Below the pieces are notes generated by a model. The model made no database searches. It was not told the origin of the DNA and saw only the letters and a program-made list of their open reading frames with translations. The translations under genes and the position numbers were made by a program. Positions 60,268 through 64,000 of a stretch of 64,000 nt of DNA are shown piece after piece (the first letter of the stretch is position 1; each line of letters opens with the position of its first letter). The stretch spans positions 3,844,001 through 3,908,000 of the forward strand of contig NZ_CP035319.1 of the NCBI RefSeq assembly GCF_004328705.1. Direction: 5' to 3'. Source of the stretch: Rhodococcus sp. ABRD24. GTDB lineage: Bacteria > Actinomycetota > Actinomycetes > Mycobacteriales > Mycobacteriaceae.

Positions 60268-60807
60268 CTAGCGCTCGGCCGCCTCTCGTGCGAACTTGTC
60301 GTGAGTTTCCTGGTCGACGTAGATCTTGTTCAGGACATCGTCGCCGTCATAGATCACCAGGAACAGTGCATTGGTCGTCCCGATGTTCTTGAAGTTGCGG
60401 ATCATGTGAGGCGGGACGGAGAAGACGTCGAGGGGATCCAGGACGATCTCTTCCTCGCCGCCGTCGTTGAAAATGAAGGCGATCTTGCCGTGAATCGGAA
60501 TGAACACTTCCACGGCGTCGTGTGCGTGGAGGAACGAGCTCGAACCCGGAGGGACCTCGACGTAGCTCATGTGGAAGTTGTGCGGTGTGGTGATCTTTGC
60601 GGGCCCCAGATGTCCGCGCGGGGACAACGGGTGGAAGTGCTTGCGGCGCCCCACAGCGGACTTGATGTCGCTGAACACCTCGACATCCTCGATCAACTCA
60701 TGGAAGCGAGCGATGTGGCTGGCCTCGAGTTCGGCGGCCGTAAAGTTCACGGTGGGACGTACTTTGTAGTCGGTTACGGCGGGACGCTGGGTGGTGGACT
60801 GGGACAT
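60268..60807 (-). CDS. Cupin-domain protein, dioxygenase- or isomerase-like
   Basis: 179 residues with one cupin core: FLHAHDAVEVFIPIHGKIAF (motif 1) and DPLDVFSVPPHMIRNFKNIG (motif 2). An N-terminal arm has several histidines (RRKHFHPLSPRGHLG). AGGAGAAGA precedes the ATG. It lies between the hydrolase and the TetR gene. Metal-dependent chemistry on an aromatic or keto-acid intermediate is likely. Confidence 0.78.
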   Translation of the reverse strand: MSQSTTQRPAVTDYKVRPTVNFTAAELEASHIARFHELIEDVEVFSDIKSAVGRRKHFHPLSPRGHLGPAKITTPHNFHMSYVEVPPGSSSFLHAHDAVEVFIPIHGKIAFIFNDGGEEEIVLDPLDVFSVPPHMIRNFKNIGTTNALFLVIYDGDDVLNKIYVDQETHDKFAREAAER

Positions 60808-60829
60808 CTCTTCTTCTCCTGTTTCTGAA

Positions 60830-61564
60830 TCAGCGATGGCCGGGGTGGGCCATGGCTTGGGATGCGATGTCCGCCAACTGGTCGGCCAGGACATCGGGGT
60901 GGGTGATCATCGCGTCGTGTGGGGCGTCGATCTCCGACACAGACCAACCGCGTTCGCGTGCGCGGACAGCATGCACGTCGAACATGTGGGTGATGGGCCC
61001 AGCCATGCAACGCACGTAGGTCCTTGCGGCCGTCGTAGATGGAATCGTTTCCGGCGGAACGGATTCGCGGTAGCAGCCGAGTGGGTGGGGGGTCAGTCGC
61101 GCGGAGACCCACCGGCGTTGGGCTGGGTCTGTGATCCCGAGGGTCTCGGGTGGGTGCGGCTTGCGGAAGGGATGTCCGGCTTCGGTCGAGGTGAGAGCCT
61201 CGTCAACCTGTTCCGACGACCAGAAGTCGTAGGCGCGTTGTCCAGGGTCGAGGATGTGGCCATCGAGATTGATCAGGTGCCGGACGCGTTCGGGCTCGAG
61301 CGCGGCAATACTCTCGAGCAGCGTGCCCGCATAGCTGTGTCCGACGACGACCACGTTGTCCAGATCTTCGAAGCGCAACATGCCTGCGATCTCGTTGATG
61401 TGGGTTCTCAGAGTGACCGCATGATTGTTGGCATCGAAGCGTTCGGCGCACCCGGCGAGCGTGGGAGTGAAGATCGTATGCCCCCGCTCGGCCAGGCGCC
61501 TGCGCACTCCTCTCCATGCCCATGATCCATGCCATGAGCCATGCAGCAGAACGAAAGTTGACAC
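60830..61564 (-). CDS. Alpha/beta-hydrolase (hydroxynitrile lyase/methylesterase-like)
   Basis: 244 residues starting MSTFVLLHGSWHGSWAWRGV, typical of the small plant-type HNL/methylesterase branch. Ser77 in VVGHSYAGTLLE and His in DAPHDAMITHPDVLA fit the triad, with an acid in NLDGHILDP or MFDVHAVRAR. It is the first gene of the operon, starting 25 bp after the palindrome. It probably opens an ester, lactone or beta-diketone-like bond. Confidence 0.85.
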   Translation of the reverse strand: MSTFVLLHGSWHGSWAWRGVRRRLAERGHTIFTPTLAGCAERFDANNHAVTLRTHINEIAGMLRFEDLDNVVVVGHSYAGTLLESIAALEPERVRHLINLDGHILDPGQRAYDFWSSEQVDEALTSTEAGHPFRKPHPPETLGITDPAQRRWVSARLTPHPLGCYRESVPPETIPSTTAARTYVRCMAGPITHMFDVHAVRARERGWSVSEIDAPHDAMITHPDVLADQLADIASQAMAHPGHR

Positions 61565-61588
61565 GGCAACTGCCTCCTTGGAGAAGCA

Positions 61589-61610
61589 GATTTACACGAT
61601 CGTGTAAATC
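61589..61610. promoter_or_regulatory. Perfect 22-bp palindromic TetR operator
   Basis: GATTTACACGA and TCGTGTAAATC abut with no spacer, 25 bp upstream of the hydrolase ATG. Confidence 0.8.
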
Positions 61611-61920
61611 CAGTGAGAGAAGATTAGATGTGAGCCACGGCACTTGTCAACGGGGTGTCTACTGATCATCGGAGCGAGGGGCGCGGCCGCCGGTAGAAAC
61701 CGAAGGGTTTCCCTGTGGATCACCGATCGCATTGGTAGTGAAGAAGTTTGAGGGGAATCATCCTGTTCCAGTAGGTAGGTCTGTCCATGGCCGACAGTGC
61801 CTTGGTGGCCATTACGAGGAGCGTCCTCGTGAATCACCCTCGCTAGGTGCAGGATTGCTGCGCAGAACCTGCATCAGGGCAGAACCTTCGCGTGGCAGGG
61901 GAGTGGCGGGGGTGGTAAAG

Positions 61921-61968
61921 GGACATGCTCCCCGCCAGTCTCACGGGAGACTGGCGGGGAGCATGTCC
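61921..61968 (-). terminator. Perfect 22-bp stem terminator
   Basis: The arms 61921-61942 and 61947-61968 are perfectly complementary over 22 bp (starting GGACATGCTCCCCGCC) around an ACGG loop. On the minus strand the hairpin is followed by CTTTACC. It lies 10 bases past the ABC-2 stop. Confidence 0.85.
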
Positions 61969-61978
61969 GATACGTCCC

Positions 61979-62635
61979 TCAGGCGATCTTGCGTCGATAG
62001 GAGACCATCGCGAAGACATACGCGAGAACGAGGATGCCGAGGCACCAGGCGAGAGCGACCCATATTTCACCGCCGACCGATCGTTCCCCAAACAGATCCT
62101 GGATCGTGTTGACGATCGACGTTACCGGCTGATTCTCGGCGAAGACGCGCACGGGACCGGGCATGGAGTTCGTGGGGACGAAAGCAGAGCTGATGAACGG
62201 CAGGAAGATCAGCGGGTAGGAGAAGGCGCTGGCACCTTCCACGGACTTCGCTGTCAGGCCGGCGATGACTGCGAGCCAGGTGAGTGCCAGGGTGAACAGC
62301 GCCAGGATTCCGGCAACAGCGAGCCAGGCCAGCAGGTTTGCCGATGTGCGGAATCCCATGACGAGGGCGACGAGCACAATGATCGCGACCGACAGCATGT
62401 TGGAAACCAGCGAGGTCAGAACGTGCGCCCACAGTACTGACGATCGGGCGATCGGCATGGACTGGAACCGCTCGAAAATGCCGCTCTTCGTATCGGTGAA
62501 CAACCGGACGGCCGTGTACGCGATGCCCGACGCGATTGCGATCAGCATGATCCCCGGTAGCAGGTAATTGACGTAGTTGTCGGTGTCCGTCCTTATCGCG
62601 TGAGTAGTGGAAGGGCAAGCCCGTTGTGTGATCAC
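61979..62635 (-). pseudogene. N-terminally truncated ABC-2 type permease (DrrB-like)
   Basis: The frame from the overlapping GTG (62635) gives 218 residues: after an unrelated lead (ITQRACPSTTHAIR) it enters DNYVNYLLPGIMLIAIASGI, then FERFQSMPIARSSVLWAHVL, the DrrB-type cytoplasmic-loop motif. Four more helices follow, ending YRRKIA. Members of this family have about 80 residues before this point, including the first membrane helix; these are absent, as is the partner ATPase gene. It overlaps the upstream stop (GTGA) and could be expressed, but it is most likely a deletion remnant. Confidence 0.65.
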
Positions 62636-63906
62636 CACAACCGCGGCGACAGCCCCCACCTTGCGAGTCCCGCGACGGCGATCTCGCGAAGTCGGCCGGG
62701 GTCTGTGAAGTACGTGGGATCGATCCCGACGAGTGACAACGTGTAAGTGTGGCCGTTCGAGCACAGGTACGCGGACAGCCGGGTGGTGGTGCCTGCTGCG
62801 CGATCGGTGGTGAGTCTCGGATGCATTGCCCGGGTGGCCACTCCGGTGGTTCGGTACGGACCGAGCCTTGCCAGCGAATCCGGCAGCCGGCCGATGTTCG
62901 AGCACAGCGCGTCGCGTTCGCCCGCTCCCGCCGTCAGATGGTGGGCGAGCCGATCGGGAAGTAGTTGGGAGATCTCCTCGGGGAACCCGGCAGGTGCCCC
63001 CATTGGCCGGCGCGAAAACGCGGCGCGGCTCGCGTCACGGATCTCGGAAAGCGAATCATCTGGTTTTGCAACCACTTCGGCGATGACCATGGCGTTGTGC
63101 ACGCTGTCGGAGGTGCGAGCGTCCACGGGGACGCTGATGTGCAGCGGCATCGGCACACCGGCCGCGTCCGCGATCTCGGTGACGACTGCGATGAACAAGC
63201 CGTTCGGCGTGCCTTCGTGCTCGGCTGCCACCGAATCCCATGCCGGCACGTCGATGTCGAGGATCGCGTTGCACGTCGAGGTCGGAGCATGCGCCGTCTC
63301 CGGCCGCGGTTTCGGCGTCGCGTCCGCGAAATCGCGCACCTCCTGACGGCGACGGGCCGAGAAGACCAGGGCCGCCGTCGCGGCGGCGCCCCGGCCGAGC
63401 ACCGTGCCCACCATGCGGGCCGCGTCGGCGACGTCCGACGTACGTTCCGGCGGCGGGCTGGGGATGTGTCCGGTCAGCGCGGCGTCCACCGCGCCGACGA
63501 GGCCGCGTGCGTCGGCGATGACGTGCGAGCACACCAGTGAGATCACGGTGCCTCCGCCGACGACGGGCACGGCCGACAGCGCCCAGCCGGGCCCGCGCTC
63601 GGGGTCGACGTCGGTGTGGGCCTGCGCATCGGCCCAACGCACCACATCGCCGGGCGCGATCGGATCCATGTCCATGCGCAGCGGATGGGCGTCGGCGCTC
63701 GGCTCCCACCGCGGGCGGGCGCCGGGCACGCGAGGGCGAACGACCCGACGGGCCAGTGCGCCCCGGGTCAGCGCAGCGTGCACCGATTCGAGCACCGCGG
63801 CGTCCACGACATCCGCCGCGCGCAACAGTCCCTGCATCACGATCGGGAGCCCGTAGCCGTGATGCCTGCGCAGGAAGATCTCGTCCACCACGGTCAAACG
63901 ATCCAT
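62632..63906 (-). CDS. Condensation/wax-ester-synthase-like acyltransferase
   Basis: 424 residues. SHVIADARG (His128, Asp132) has the HxxxD catalytic spacing of the CoA-dependent acyltransferase superfamily, one His fewer than the usual HHxxxD. MDRLTVVDEIFLRRHHGYG at the start, ISVPVDART in the middle and LCSNIGRLP with TTRLSAYLCSNGHTYTLS near the end fit WS/DGAT or PapA-like members. It may acylate a lipid or polyketide-like alcohol. The stop overlaps the truncated ABC-2 frame. The 94 bases beyond the start show nothing further. Confidence 0.7.
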   Translation of the reverse strand: MDRLTVVDEIFLRRHHGYGLPIVMQGLLRAADVVDAAVLESVHAALTRGALARRVVRPRVPGARPRWEPSADAHPLRMDMDPIAPGDVVRWADAQAHTDVDPERGPGWALSAVPVVGGGTVISLVCSHVIADARGLVGAVDAALTGHIPSPPPERTSDVADAARMVGTVLGRGAAATAALVFSARRRQEVRDFADATPKPRPETAHAPTSTCNAILDIDVPAWDSVAAEHEGTPNGLFIAVVTEIADAAGVPMPLHISVPVDARTSDSVHNAMVIAEVVAKPDDSLSEIRDASRAAFSRRPMGAPAGFPEEISQLLPDRLAHHLTAGAGERDALCSNIGRLPDSLARLGPYRTTGVATRAMHPRLTTDRAAGTTTRLSAYLCSNGHTYTLSLVGIDPTYFTDPGRLREIAVAGLARWGLSPRLW

Positions 63907-64000
63907 GGGAACCGACGTTACCGCGAGACTTGGAGGTAGATCGGGGAGTGGCCGCCTCAGTCGCCGAACCGACCGTGCCTGCCCTCACCGGCTGCGAATC

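Larger units (their letters stand above)
61565..61978. other. 414-bp intergenic region: operator, promoter and terminator
   Basis: No gene recognised. The left end has the TetR palindrome (61589-61610), the right end the terminator of the ABC-2 remnant (61921-61968). The 310 bp between show no convincing frame. Confidence 0.4.

Noticed and set aside
1..64000. CRISPR arrays, complete insertion sequences, prophage genes, biosynthetic megasynthases
   Set aside because: No regularly spaced repeats, transposase or integrase motifs, phage structural genes or NRPS/PKS domain strings were seen.

Overview
This 64 kb window is high-GC actinobacterial chromosome, almost certainly from Rhodococcus or a close relative in the Nocardiaceae. 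The pointers are an encapsulin/DyP-peroxidase pair, an F420-dependent LLM oxidoreductase, a DosR/DosS-type oxygen/redox-sensing pair with DosR-box-like sites before universal stress protein genes, an actinobacterial LigD, a Rhodococcus-like endoglycoceramidase end, frequent GTG starts and many TetR/GntR-controlled catabolic operons. No phage, complete insertion sequence, CRISPR array or plasmid function was seen. Family names below come from reading motifs by eye; no database search was possible.

Layout. 1-5 kb: end of a secreted glycoside hydrolase, a TetR regulator divergent from an acyl-CoA dehydrogenase with two copies of one operator, LigD, and tRNA-Arg(CCT). 5-10 kb: an M23 cell-wall peptidase, the encapsulin-DyP nanocompartment operon, and an nsrR-hmp nitric-oxide detoxification operon behind a strong palindrome. 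10-15 kb: two tandem-Usp proteins around an LLM oxidoreductase, with DosR-like boxes, and a FUSC membrane protein. 15-20 kb: a single-pass membrane protein, one polypeptide fusing a SEDS (FtsW/RodA) polymerase to a class B penicillin-binding protein, and a convergent MreB-like gene. 20-25 kb: HtpG and a large NB-ARC/LuxR regulator. 25-31 kb: a seven-gene leftward operon (MFS transporter, GntR, nitrilase-family amidase, DUF2848-like protein, HpaB-type flavin monooxygenase, cupin, flavin reductase) that looks like a complete catabolic unit. 31-36 kb: dosR and dosS homologues separated by a TetR-old yellow enzyme pair.

36-45 kb: PadR-hydrolase, TetR, cupin, thyA-folA, cobF between two 24-bp inverted repeats, an Fpg-family glycosylase, a GtrA-like protein and two tandem carboxylesterases. 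45-50 kb: histidine kinase, response regulator and an ABC/FtsX exporter in the arrangement used for envelope-stress or peptide resistance. 50-54 kb: a small accessory patch with a decayed SRPBCC gene, a methyltransferase and a three-gene unit read here as a toxin-antitoxin-chaperone (TAC) module: RelE/HigB-like protein, HTH antitoxin with a C-terminal extension, and SecB-like chaperone. 54-64 kb: small membrane proteins, an SRPBCC/TetR divergent pair, a flavoprotein disulfide reductase, a four-gene TetR-controlled catabolic operon, a truncated ABC-2 permease, and a condensation/acyltransferase-like protein. The last 94 bases show nothing recognisable.

The best candidates for something little described are the TAC-like module (51829-53298) and the SEDS-PBP fusion paired with an MreB-like gene (15232-20343).
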